A program made the translations under genes and the position numbers. Shown here piece by piece: positions 19,690 through 31,360 of a DNA stretch of 64,000 nucleotides. The first letter of the stretch is position 1. Each line of letters begins with the position of its first letter. Below the pieces are notes generated by a model. That model made no database searches. It worked only from the letters and a program-made list of their open reading frames with translations, and was not told the origin of the DNA. The stretch is from Mesodorylaimus sp. YZB2_4 (taxonomy: Eukaryota > Nematoda > Enoplea > Dorylaimida > Dorylaimidae), in assembly GCA_030248295.1 (NCBI GenBank), contig JASANH010000032.1, positions 79,808 through 143,807 of the forward strand. Reading direction: 5' to 3'.

Positions 19690-20175
19690 TAAAAATTAAT
19701 CGTTTTTTGTTTTTCAAATTTTTGTGGGTGAAGCCCCGCGACCCGAGCTCCCCCCACAGGACTTCCAAACCGTTTTGTCTATAGCCGGCCAGTAGTCATG
19801 CTATGATAAGCGGGGCCGTGAGGTGTGTCCAGCTCTCACGCCAGCATCCCTCCTGTGTATCTCCTCTAGGAGCACCTCCACACGAGGGCATCCTGGACTC
19901 GACACCGACTTCCTCGCACGATAGCGGCCGGGCTCCGAACCCTGTCGGTGTTCGACAGCCGAGGCTGTCTCCCCATTTGGCTTCCGTCTATCCACTCGGA
20001 GCACCTCGATAGTACTGGGTGAGTCACCCACAGCCTGGCGTGCAAGGTCAGCGAGGGTTTATGGTTCGCAAACCGACCTTTATCACCAGGGATCGAACCC
20101 GGGACGAGTCCAGCCACTCGCTCCCCAGCAATACGGAGAGACGAATGCCGAACCGCTGAACCACCTTAGCCGCTG
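19690..20175 (-). repeat. SINE-1 copy, minus orientation
   Basis: It is the reverse complement of the element at 20352-20815 over nearly its whole length. The head lies at the right end (CTGAACCACCTTAGCCGC on the plus strand is the complement of the A-box region). The B-box reads GGGATCGAACCC on the plus strand. The A-rich tail lies at the left (TTTTTTGTTTTTC). Together with the next copy it forms a head-to-head pair. Confidence 0.85.
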
Positions 20176-20336
20176 TTTCCCTGTAGGCTTATTCTCAAAC
20201 CCATTCCAGGAGGGGCTTATTCGAGGTAATAATGTTTCAATGAGAAAGTAGACCACCCGACGCCTCATTCAAGAAAATTCGGTGAGCTGCCCCATAGGGT
20301 AATTTAGTGACCCAGGATCTACCAGTTAACCAAATC

Positions 20337-20830
20337 ATTGGGACGAAACTTGCGGCCGCGGTGGTGCAGCGATTCGGCATTCGTCTCCCCTAATTGCTTG
20401 GGAGCGAGTGGCTGGACTCGTCCCGGGTTCGATCCCCGGTGATGGAGGTCGGTTTGCGAACCATAAACCCCTCGCTGACCTTGCACGCCAGGCCGTGGGT
20501 GGCTTACCCGGCACCGTCGAGGTGCTCCGAGTGGAGAGACGGAAGCCAAAGGAGTAGACAGTCTCGGCTGTCGAACACCGACAGGGTTCACAGCCCACCC
20601 GCCATCGTCCGAGGAAGTCGGTGCCTGGTCCAGGATGCCCACGCGTGGAGGTGCTCCTAGTGGAGACGCGCAGAGGGACGCTGCCGTGAGAGCTGGTCAC
20701 CTCACGGCCTCGCTTATCATATCATGACTGCTGGCCGGCTATAGGCAAAACGGGTTGGAAGGCCCGTGGGGAGCTGGGGCGGCGCGGGCCCCAAGCCGCA
20801 AAATTTAAAAAAAAAATTGGGACGAAACTT
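20337..20830 (+). repeat. SINE-1 copy with 15-bp target-site duplication
   Basis: The body is 20352-20815. The flanking duplication ATTGGGACGAAACTT is perfect at 20337-20351 and 20816-20830. The head GCGGCCGCGGTGGTGCAGCG is tRNA-like, with an A-box and the B-box GGTTCGATCCCCGG about 50 bp later. The 3' end is A-rich. The body contains two related segments (GAGGTGCTCCGAGTGGAGA near 20519 and GAGGTGCTCCTAGTGGAGA near 20647), suggesting an internal duplication. Boxes, A tail and duplication are hallmarks of a pol III SINE moved by target-primed reverse transcription. Confidence 0.92.
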
Positions 20831-20934
20831 GGTGGGTACTTCGTACACCCATCCAAAGTAAGCATGGCAAACAAGCTAATCTTGAAGAGGAGCGGGGAAC
20901 AACATGGAGTAGCATAGTTTGATTACGATATTTC

Positions 20935-21050
20935 CATATTCATGCTAATGTCTTACCATATCACCAAACCCGGATACCCTCACTGGGGGGGGGGGGGGGG
21001 GATCACTCACAAAAACGGTTACCTGGCCCGTAGTCGAACCATGGCAACTA
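20935..21050 (-). repeat. SINE-2-like copy containing a 17-G run
   Basis: It shares TACCATATCACCAAACCCGG with the copy in dynamitin intron 6 and has a CGTAGTCGAACCATGG B-box in minus orientation. The 17-G tract lies in its middle. Confidence 0.55.
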
Positions 21051-21555
21051 CCGAGCTAATAATATTTTAAAGCTGTGACGAGCTGCTTGTACCTTGGTAC
21101 ATGCTAAATGCGTTCCAGAGTCGAATAAAGCTGTAGATTCTGTTTTCCATCCGGCAATAAAAGGTTAAACAGTGGAAAGTACATGTGCAACTCGCATCAA
21201 TTGATGAAGGTTCTGGGTTACTTGACATTTTGAATTTGAATCACGTCACGTCAATCGCTTTTTAAACACGCGCCATAGATACTGTTTGCATATTAGTTCT
21301 CTATAGTCAGAGATACGTGTACGCACAGACACTGAATACCTGTTGGCTATTTTGCATGATGTTTTGTTTTCTATCTTGACCTAGGTTTTGATGGCGAACA
21401 TGTTTATTTTCTGGCAGGTTTTCTGTGATTTTTGGAGTCATGCGAATGCTATAGGCCAGTGCTGTAGGACCTGTATGTATATAATGGCAGTGTCTTGCAG
21501 TGTGCGTCAATGTGTCGGTCTCTTTCTTCCCGACCAGTAAAGATTTCGCACGATT
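21051..21555. other. Intergenic region
   Basis: No feature is recognised. The downstream end of the IF gene may lie here. Confidence 0.35.
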
Positions 21556-21672
21556 CTACAATGGCTCATCGATTTGACGAATCACGTCGCCGATTTTGCC
21601 CTTATTCGCGTACGATTGGTGAGCACTAATTCGCCGTGGTGTGATCGGTTTCCAGGTGGCATCTGACATCCC
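21556..21672 (-). CDS. Candidate C-terminal exon of the IF gene
   Basis: Exon 9 of the IF gene ends in phase 0 with ...A-E. An open 38-codon stretch here follows an AG in the right phase and ends at TAG. Its sequence (GMSDATWKP... to ...RQIDEPL) does not resemble any IF tail I know. The acceptor lacks a pyrimidine tract. A 1.8-kb intron carrying a solo LTR would have to be removed. Treat it as a guess. Confidence 0.2.
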   Translation of the reverse strand, partial: GMSDATWKPITPRRISAHQSYANKGKIGDVIRQIDEPL

Positions 21673-21760
21673 CTCGGCGCCAAGAATTCTTGGGGGTGTG
21701 GCTAGGGCAGTTGTCTCGGCAGGGAGGAGCCAGTGTGTCCAAGCCTGGCAGGCGCAGGAG

Positions 21761-22017
21761 GGAGGTGTCGCGACGGAGCGCATCGTCGATTTGTGACTTG
21801 ATGTGATTCTTTCCTTTTTATGCTTAGTTCGATTTCCTGTGGCTCATTCTTCGTTTCTGTCTCTGACCATAGTGGTCGTCTGCTTATCTTTGTCCGTAAA
21901 AGACAGTGTGACGAGCTTCTCTATACTCAGTCTCTCATCGTCGGCCGACCAGAGCGGTCAATTCGCTCATCTCTCTCCTACTCTACGCTTCCACAACGCT
22001 CCTCTCGCTACAGGAGG
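21761..22017. mobile_element. Solo LTR (BEL/Pao type) with 5-bp target duplication
   Basis: The LTR is 21766-22012 (247 bp) and runs from TGTCGCGACGG to CTCTCGCTACA, so it has TG...CA ends. The flanking duplication GGAGG is at 21761-21765 and 22013-22017. TGTCGCGAC starts are typical of BEL/Pao LTRs. A second copy of the same LTR is at 52023-52312. Confidence 0.88.
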
Positions 22018-23509
22018 AGTATCGATTACTCTCTCCCGCTCGCCATGGCCTACCAGGCACGAGGATTACACCAGGGCGGTATAAGGCCGTCAGGAGAGAT
22101 CAGGACTCACACTTGCTTGCTTTCTCTCGATTCGTTTCCGATTGTTTTGAATTGGTGAGGAGCCGCCCGTCATATTTGTCCACCCCATTTGCGGAACTGT
22201 GGTGCGGGTCAGAAGCCAGTGCAGGTACTGTGATTAGCATGCTCTCTAGGCCCTGTGCCGGTCGCCGTTTCCCTTATTTCATACTGGAAAAGTCCAGGAG
22301 TTGACTCCAGGGCAAGTTTGTCTATGGGTAAGATTTAGGACTGTGGCGACATTGTAGTGCATCGCTGTGTCCATGAAATCCTCTGGTGCTGACTTTTGTC
22401 TTTACTGCGCCATCGACAGGGGAACTGATCGCCAGCGAGGTATCTTAGAACAAGGTGCATTTGGCCCGCAGCCAGGCTAGTGTATCTTTGCACAGAGCAG
22501 TTGCAGAAACCGAGGGGTTGACGTGAATTGGGGCCTCAGTGATCAACTCTTAAGGATAAGCCTTTCTACCAGGCTCGGGTTATAGAAGACCATGGACAAC
22601 TCGCTTGTAAAATCAGCCCGAGCCCCTGTCACGTGAGTGTAGAATATCTTTCGAGCGCACACGACATCATGTATGCAATAAAACTGCAGTTGGTTGCGTC
22701 TGTGGGTCTTATATGTTGTCAGATGACATGTGCTGGTGGCCTAACAGAGTCATATCTGGTATAGATATATATTTGTCTAACTGATCCGTTCCTCACCAAA
22801 TTACACTAGCCATTGTTGAAAAGTACCAATTGCATAACTATATCTGTAGTGAGGAAAAAATAGTGACTACACGAGAGGACATTAAAATCGACGATAAAAA
22901 AAAAATTTTGACACAGAATTCGGAGAAGTGAGACGTGCATAACTAACAATAAAAGATGCAAGGAAACATGGAACTAAAGAATTCTCATCAAGTCGTATGA
23001 AAGGCAATAAAAATTGGCGGTGATCTTAGCTAGCACACCCTTTTTGCTAATCCACATGTGTAATCCGATTTTTTTTATCGAACGTTTTTTTAACGTACAC
23101 GACGGAATTATTGAGTCGGGTTCACTTAGGCCGCGTGTTGCATCGTACGTTGAGTATGAGTAGCGCGTTCCTTGAATTAGAAAACAATCAATTATGAATA
23201 CAGTGGGCACATATTTTACACGTATTTCATACGTGAAGCATTAGGACCTATGTCAGCTCCTATGTCAGTCACTCTACGCTCTAAAATAGTAGCAGCGTTA
23301 GGAATGAAGCGCTGGAGGAGAGGATGGCGAATAGCGCAGATTCGGCCAAGAACAGTGCCAATATCGGACAGCATTGGTACCGAGTGCATGGTGATTGGGA
23401 AATGTGCACGTGTCTATCTGAGATAAGTGCCATCGTGATGATGCTTTGGTGGGCTGCCAACCAGTGGCGGACTGCCATTACCACTCTTGTAACGGATTCG
23501 TGAGCGTAC
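22018..23509. other. Sequence 3' of IF exon 9 (intron or downstream)
   Basis: No exon of the IF family and no repeat was recognised in this 1.5 kb. If the exon at 21556-21672 is wrong, the gene ends here and the last exon is too short or divergent to see. Confidence 0.35.
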
Positions 23510-26500
23510 CTCGGCATCCTTGTTCAATAAGATAGTTTGAATGTTGGCGCCCGTTCCCCAGTTGTGTTCACCGTCAAAGACCAATTCGTTAGGAGGATCG
23601 TGACGTCCGCCCTGGCCATGAGCCCACACCTGTGGTTCAGGGGAACAGTCAGACTGAGAATCGAGAAGGCTGGACGGGAAAGCATACTTTCACATTTCTT
23701 CCGGGTTTGATGACAACGTTATGAGGGAACGTGTAGATAATTTCACGCTTTCCATCGATTTTACGTTTCAGTTTCCATTCGCCGATATTTTCATCCTGCA
23801 AAAAGAACTTGTAGTCCGCGATGGTGGCTGCTGCAGTCAAACTTCCGCTCCGCTGGCATCTCGCTCAGCTAATGCGCACTGGCGCTGGCTGGGATGATTC
23901 AAAGTGGTTTATCGGCAGATGCACATGGTGTTATCATGCGCTGCGCTGCCCAGAGTGTTTCTTCATAATGATCGGCCCCAGCTTAACTTGCGTTAAGCAA
24001 CTGCCCCAAGTGTATTCCCCTTACTTATCGTTAGATACGCTGGGAGTAAAACTGTTACGTAAAATATGAGGTCCGGGTCACATCACAGCAATTTCGACCT
24101 CCTTTTCACAATCTACCCTCCGTGTCATTTGTAGTTCTATCACTAGAAAAAGTGCCTATGGACCTATCATTACGGCCTGCTTTGCATTCCAGCGCGGTGG
24201 CTTGATAAGAGGGATAGTACTTTTGTACAAGGTCATACGCCCGATCTGTTTCAAATCCAAAATCCCCCTCATTTACATCCACAGGTCGGCCCCTAAAATG
24301 CTTTAGCCTCTGGGCTAACACGAGGATTCACATGCAGTAATTGTACTACTCACCTTGGAACGATGCGAGTTCTCCAAAATGATGAATTTTCCATCCGGAT
24401 CACATTCGGAAATGGTCACATTGCCCTTGGCTGAACGTTGAAACGTTGTTCTCGTCGACACTTCGCCTCGAACATGACGCTGACTTTCTGAAAATATATC
24501 GCTTTCTACTTTATAGTCCATGAATTACGCAATGAAAATACCAGTGTCCTCTTGCTGCTGCAAACTGTGTGATTTGACCACTTGTTCAACCATTTGACGC
24601 ACACCAGAACGATGCTCCTCGCTTTCCAACATTTTTCTGTAGATTGCAATTTCGGCGTCCAGGATTTGCTTGGTGTCCAGCAATGCTTGCAATTCGGCCA
24701 CCAGCGCCTGGCATTCTTCGCGCATTTTGCGCAATTGGGCATCGCGATCGTTCAAGGCAGTCTCGTATTGACGTTGATCATCCTCGATTTGGTAAGTCAA
24801 TTCTTGGACTTGTTTCTCCAGCATCATGTTCTAGACAAAATAAAGTGCATTTTTAGTTTGTCACAAGATGCTTCAATTTCAAAAACTTTGTTTTACCTTG
24901 CTTTCGAGATCCGCCAATTTTCCTCGCAAGTCTTGGATAAGGTTGCGCATGCGAGTGGTTTCTTCGCGTTGATAACTCGACTCCATGCCAGCTCGGGCCG
25001 TAGCGCCTTGGACTTCTTGGACCTAGAAAGAGAATTGATGTTAGGGTTTCCAACACGATTTTTGCGCGCATTTTTTAATTTTCTTGGAAAATTCCTTGCT
25101 TTATCCTTTACTCGCAAATTTTCTCCACACTTCTGCTGTTTAATGTATTCAACTTTATCTGTTGGAGCACCTCACTCGCAGACACACCTGACAAGATAAT
25201 GATTGCATCTATTTGATTTTTTCCATCAAAAAGTTTGTTGCTTTAAAAATTTGGCTAGTTGATCGCCTAAATTTTGTGAGCGATCAGAAAATCGAATGTT
25301 AAGTTTTGGGGTGCAGGGCTATACGAAAATACAGATTGACAGATCGATTCCTTGGACTTGACCTGCAGGTCAAGTCCAAGAGGGACTGTTACCTTTAGCT
25401 TATACCAAGATTCCATATCAGACTTGGTCTGCTGTTGAATAATGTCGTATTCACCGCGAATATCACGAATGGCCAAAGCCAATTCATTTTTGAAGAATTC
25501 ACGAGTATCGGATGGCTCGCGATGCAACAAGGCTTGCAACTCCTTCACCTCTTGGTCATGCACGCGACGTAAAAATTCCAATTCTTCCATCAAGGTTTGC
25601 ACTTGATTTTGGTAATCAATACGACCAATGGTTTCTTGATCCAAATCCTAGAACATAAAAAATATTTTTTAATATAAAATCCATTCGTAATGTTTTCCCG
25701 CTAAAAATCTGTTTGAAACTTAGCTTGTGAAGCGTTGTCGAGCGGTAAATAATTTTTAAAACAAACTTACCGAACGAGCTTTTTGTAACTCGTCCCAGAA
25801 TCGAGTATGGTCGCGGTTCAAACGAGTGATCTCATCCGTCAACGATTTGTAACGCTGGCGTAATAAATCAATTTCCGATTCGGTCTCGGCAACTTGGCCA
25901 GTCAACGTCGCGATCGTGTCCTTGTCATCCGAGCGCAAACGCAACGCATCATCGTATCTGCAATAATTTGTTAGATAAAATTTTATTTTATTGCATAACT
26001 ATGGATTCGCGTTTACTTTGGTTTGTGGAGAGGAAGTTACGACTTGGCTATTTCTACCGTGTCACTGGGTAAATACGAATCGGGGGTATGTTTGAAGGGC
26101 TATGTCAACATTTTCTACATTAGCCATATCACAAGGACAACATCAATTTTATTGAGCGAAGTGGGCGAAGCGCAATGCGGCTTTGATAAGCTGCTTAGTG
26201 CACGAAAGCCCACTCAAATCGTCGAGTCCATCCAACTCGAGCCGCTCACGTCATTTTCGACAAATACCATTCCATTCGTCAGCAACCACTTCACGTCAAC
26301 AGAAACTTTTAATTGCCTATTTTAGGGCGCGGTCTCGATTGCGCATTTTCGCCCACGCTGATAATTTTTTAAGCGATTCACAACTTAAAGACGCACCAGC
26401 CGAAGGTTTGTTCGTCCTGTCAGCTACGTGGTATGCGCCGAAAACTGTTTATCTCTAGATCAAACTACAGTAGTGAACAAGGTTGAATGGGGGTGGACGA

Positions 26501-27999
26501 GTTTTTGATGGTAGCATGCTCTAAGTAACAAATCATTGGCCAAATACGCAACCTCGTCTTCCGTGTCCCCGAGCAACCTGGGTCACATTGAAACTAAACG
26601 GTTCGATCAATCACAAGTGACTGGAAATAATTCAATGAGTCCAGTGCCTGTAGTGCACGCGCCATATTCGGCCATGTAGTCGATGGCGAGCAACACATCA
26701 ATCATTCTCGCCCTGCCAGACTGGCCTTCTGGCAAAACTAACGCGTTGTAAATCAAATCAGTGCAAACTACGTATTATGGGCCAGCGCAAAGTCATTTTT
26801 CCATTACCCACGTTGACATTCCATGCAGAGCGGAGGACAATTTGGGAAAACGCTCTCCACCCACCCGTCGATGAGATGAGAGGTGCGAAATTGAGACGTT
26901 GTCGAGAAGGAAATACAAAGTTTGAGAAATCGAGCTTTGCAATTTCTCAGCAAAGACTTATTTATTTTGCACTCGATCCCTCTCTCCTATTCGCGCATTA
27001 GTAATGACGAAACGCGCTTGCAAACATGGGTGTTAGGAGAAAATCCAGACTTCCGCAAACAATGAACGTGCACATGTCGCCTGTTTCTTTGCAAGTGTTG
27101 GAGAAACTTCACGCAAAATTATAAAAGCCCTACCTTCTGCGAAATTCGTTGATATCTTCGGTCAAACGTGCAATTTGCACTTCGATTTCGGCTTTTTGAC
27201 GGCCACCATCGTCCATGTGTTTGCGAGCCGATGACAATTCGCCCGAATATTTTTCCTTGATAGCCCACGTGTCCTTGCCCCATCGACCACGCAGCTCCTC
27301 CAGTTCAGCAACTAATTTCCTGTTGGCCGCCTCCAAGCCTTTCACACGGTCGATGTAGTTGCCTGAAAGATTTGTGGACTGAATGTTGTAAAGAATAAAT
27401 CCTGTCCAACATGAGGCTGCCAAAGAGCTGGGATTTCACTCAATTTCTTGTCGATGTCCGCAGTATATGAAACCTACCAGAATGGTCTACAGCAGAGGCG
27501 ATGCGACAAGCAGGCGCGCAGCGGGTATTGATCATCTGCGGCACCGCATAATGTACCCCACAGTATGATGGTAGGCATTTATGTATTACAGATGTCAGCA
27601 TGATGTGTATTGCATGTGTCAAAACGCACAGGCATTTACATTGGCACAGCTTATGCATATGATATGCCTGTGAATTAGTAACCTGTGCTCTAATTTTAAA
27701 AATAGTTGAAAGAAGTTACAGAATTCATTACCTAAACGTTCATTCAAACTTTGCATTTCCTTTTTCTCTCTCTCCGTTGCAGCCACAAAACTTTGGGCTG
27801 CATTAGCCGACATTGCTGGACTGATGCCGGACACAGCCGAGCTTCCCATTTCGGTCACGATCTTCAGGACACGTCCGCCACCCGTGGGTGTGGTGGCACC
27901 CAACGATCGTCCCATCGATGACCGTCCAACGGCCGTCCTCGGAGCAATCGAGGAACGGTATTCGCTTTCGAAATCGAGCGAATGAGCAGAATGAGACAT
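23510..27999 (-). CDS. Cytoplasmic intermediate filament protein, nematode type (lamin-tail-bearing)
   Basis: Exons in transcript order: 27999-27732, 27362-27134, 25957-25771, 25647-25393, 25022-24897, 24830-24542, 24487-24354, 23795-23688, 23629-23510. They join to 572 codons without a stop. Domains: a Ser/Gly/Arg-rich head with K-I-V-T-E-M-G (about residues 45-51); the rod start L-N-E-R-L-G-N-Y-I-D; a long coil-1 and coil-2 region containing DYQNQV, FFKNELA and DMESWYKLK; a rod end with the IF consensus EIAIYRKMLESEE (about residues 405-417); then a lamin-tail Ig-like domain (about 450-565, with SAKGNVTI, GEWKLKRKIDGKR and WGTGAN). No basic nuclear localisation signal lies between rod and tail domain, and no CaaX box is seen, so it is a cytoplasmic IF rather than a lamin. 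Such proteins form epidermal and intestinal filaments. The intron after exon 6 is only about 54 bp. The C-terminus is unresolved. Confidence 0.93.
25351..25380. repeat. 30-bp perfect palindrome in IF intron 4
   Basis: The sequence reads identically on both strands over 30 bases, centred on CCTGCAGG. On the transcript it starts 13 bases after the exon 4 donor, so it could form a 15-bp hairpin next to the 5' splice site. Confidence 0.9.
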
Positions 28000-29514
28000 G
28001 ATTGAGGTGCGATTTGGAATTGATCAAATTCAATGAGGTTCACTGGCAAAACCCACTCTTTAATGTACTGGAAGCGGGCGGGGATGACTGAGCGACAAAA
28101 TAGTCCACTGGCTGCTCTAAAATCAGAATGAGTCTTCAAATCGCCCAGGTAGGCTTGCTCGATGCAAGGTGAGCTATCTCCGTTATCTTTGCTAGCTAGC
28201 TTTATCTGACGACGATGAAAGGAGCGAGTAGGCGAAAGTAGCGGGATGGGATGTGCTAGAAAAGGGAGACGAGGTTGAAGTGAAAGTTACGCATCGTATG
28301 CCTTATTATGCCTCGGCGACACATGTGCTATGACACACCTGACGCCAGTGGCGGCAGCTGCGTAAACCGAGACCATGTCTCAGAACGGAAATGGGCCGTG
28401 AAAAAAGGGCAAAAAGCACACACGCACCTCGCTGGCTAGATCCCTTTTAGCAATGGTGAACAGCGGACAAGCTATTTTTTGAGGGTTGGAAAATTGCTGG
28501 TCCCGGGAGTAAGAACAGCTAAAAAGACGCGATTGAATAAGTGGCCTTGGCTGGCACCTAAAACGTGCTAGGTGGAGGAAATGTCTTTTGAGTTTTCGAG
28601 TCGCGGGTTTGGTGAGTGAGTAGTACACTCGAGTATGCCCGGCCTCGACGCCTCGTTCTTCAGTCGACTGGCGACATTATTCGACGCCTTCGTCAGGCTG
28701 GCAGCCGGCGTGGACAGCCGACTCGAGTCCGGTTTTTCTTCGCGACTTGGTGTACACTCGAGCATCTTTTATTTTCATTCCAAATATACATGGGCAGGGG
28801 ACATTCATTGTGTAGGTAGAATATGTGCTGCCTTGCGTAGTCCTTACCCTGCTGGGACAACGGAGTCATCACCTCGGCATGGAGACACTGTCACCAACTC
28901 ACTACCACTATCCGTACGGTCAGAGAAGAAAAATGCGTTTGCTCGTTAGTATTTGGTAGGGAAAAGAATAAAACTGGTTATTTTTATGAATCGTCTCGTT
29001 TAGGCACCCGTCCTCCTCGCCTGGACTCACCATTTTTTCCATATGTGCCATGTTTTCACAGTGTTCGCACTTTGGGCCCAGTTTAATCCGACTGGTTTGC
29101 CTGAGTCTCCGAAAATAGTCGAGTCCTAAGTGAAGTAATTCATGTCGATGGCATGCTTTGATAAAAACTTTACAAATGCTATGGTCCAGGTAGCTGCCAC
29201 ACTACGTTCCGCTCTGGTGATCGTGAGTGAGTGCATCCATGGAGAATGTTTTGTATTCGAGACAGAATAGAATTGTGAGGTGAAGGGGGGGGGGGGAGTT
29301 TGGAAACTAGGTGAAGTCCTGTCGGCTTTCCCAAAAACATTTGGCGCATGAAACGTCTGCTCGGTCGTCAGCGTGTGTTTTGCACTGCTGGTTGTCAGTT
29401 CCGCAATGAATGCACCAGCACGTTTGTGTGTTCTTTAATTGAAAAAGTATTGTGCCGCTGGTCAAACGAAAAGTCCTGTCTTTGACATTTTAGTTTGCAA
29501 TAATTTTGTGCTAT
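28000..29514. other. Upstream region of the IF gene
   Basis: Probable promoter region of the IF gene. An 11-bp direct repeat GTACACTCGAG occurs at 28623-28633 and 28752-28762. A 12-G tract is at 29285-29296. No other gene was recognised. Confidence 0.4.
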
Positions 29515-29849
29515 AAAATGGGGAATTCTGATAGGGACTGCATTATTCTGCCTTCTACCTACTCAAGGCTTGGGCTCTGTTGTGCAGAAGTTTATTGTTT
29601 TAGACAGTATTTTTTTCGAAAAGAGCCTTCCTGGCAGCATCGTTGTGTCTGCGCCAGCAAAGATTTCCAAAGCCAAGCTCTCATTGGGCCAAAGGTCTGG
29701 AACATTCAACGCAACGATGCTGCCAGGAAGTCTCTTTTCGAAAAAAAATACTGTCTAAAACAATAAACTTCTGCACAACAGAGCCTAACGTTAAGCCTTG
29801 AGTAGGTAGAAGGCAGAATAATGCAGTCCCTATCAGAATTCCCCATTTT
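29515..29849. repeat. Long inverted repeat (hairpin) with ~130-bp near-identical arms
   Basis: The left arm is 29515-29645 and the right arm 29712-29849, separated by about 66 bp. The arms are almost identical apart from a small indel (GGCTTGGGCTC against GGCTTAACGTTAGGCTC). The outer ends are AAAATGGGGAATTCTG and its complement. No ORF of note. Confidence 0.92.
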
Positions 29850-30104
29850 CCAGTCACCTCACCAGTTCTGCACTAGGCATACCCACTCTCACCAGCTGCG
29901 TCAGACTGTTCCGCGTCAGACTGTTCGAGTCCAGCCGCTGCAAGGTCACCTGCGACCGAGGCGAGAGACTTGGTGACTGAAAGGCACCTCCCCAGTCTTT
30001 CACTATCCTGATATCATCCCACTGTGCCCACATTGAGCTCTCCACTCACGGCGACTGTTCAACTGCAATAGGCGTGAACTATAATAGTCTCCCCGCACTT
30101 ACGG

Positions 30105-31360
30105 GCCGTCCAAATTGCACCTCGGCTGCCGAGCCAGCCGAGCTGGTCAGCTGAGTTGTCGTTCACATTGCGACTATCAGCTCATCGTCAGCCAGCTCAG
30201 CCCGCGGTCGGCTCGGTTTGCGGCTGACTCGGTTTGTGGCTTGCGGTTGGTTCAGCTTGGTTGGCTCGGCTGGACTGTTTACATTCAGCTCGGTTTGCGG
30301 CTCAGGAGCTCTGCCAGCTCGGCTGGAAAAGTTGCAACTTTTCTAGTCGAGCCAGCCGAGCTTGGAACAATCATTCTGGAGTTATTAACAGGAGAGTAGC
30401 CAATTTCGATAAGAATATGGATTAAGATGAAATTATTGAATTATTGTGTGCTTATGAAACGGTTTATCGATTCTAGCGGCTAGGAATTTCGAGAACTTCA
30501 AGGTTTAAACTAGGGCATTTAGAAAAAAGCGGATAAAGTCTGATGCGAGTCGGCATCATTTGTGTGCCAGGGGAACGTAAAGGCAAGTGTCAAGTGTTTG
30601 ATCAATGAATAAAGAATAAACATGATGAATGAACGGGTGGGACTGAGGTGTCATATTTGTCATTTTAATCCAAAACAGGATTAGAGAAATGGTCTTGAGG
30701 AAGTCCGCTAGAAATAGTGTGATTGAAGAAATACAGAAGGCACGCTAATTTAATTTAGAAACGACCAACTACAGTAGAGTTGCCCAGCATATGCATCGAT
30801 GAGGGTATTACTAAAAATGGCAGTAGTGGAATCGACTCCAGCAAACCTGTCAATTATGTAGTTCCATTGCTGTTCCTCATCATTCTGATCATTAGAGATA
30901 GAACTGTCGACCTGATACCCCATGTGTCTACTGAGCTAAAAATATGTTCGTTCGTCAGTGCACGCACGCGTGGTTGATATGTCTGTCACGCTGAAGATAA
31001 GCTGATGCAACAAGTTGTGCAAAGGTCATGTACTGCTCTTCGTTCAGCCGACCAATAGCAGCCATATCTTATTTTTATTCTTCTGATTTTGACGATGATC
31101 ATTCACTGCAGTAGTCTTGTTTCTGGGGAAACTTTCTGCGAGCCGAGCACTAAACTCATCAGCCGAGCCCGCCGAAAAGCAGGCAGAATGTTTTGAGCAG
31201 CGTCGGGGCTTCTGATGTGAACGACCCAGCTGAGCTGCGATGACCGCAAGCCGCAAACTGAGCTAACCGAGGTATGCGATGTGAACGCACGTCTGCTCAG
31301 CTGACAGTTCGGCTTGCTCGGTTAGCTCGGCAGCCGATCAGCCGAGGTGCAATGTGGGCG
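30105..31360. mobile_element. Foldback element with GCCGAGC-rich inverted ends
   Basis: Outer ends: TTGCACCTCGGCTGCCGAGC at about 30116 and its imperfect complement ending GCCGAGGTGCAATGTGG at about 31356. Both ends extend inward about 200-250 bp as degenerate arrays of CAGCCGAGCT-like units, with a shared CGTTCACAT block. The 770-bp middle (30360-31130) is AT-richer and has no supported ORF. Confidence 0.7.

Noticed and set aside
23510-27999. Calling the IF gene a nuclear lamin (or tardigrade cytotardin)
   Set aside because: It has a lamin-tail domain but no basic NLS between rod and tail and no CaaX box. The head and rod signatures fit nematode cytoplasmic IF proteins much better.
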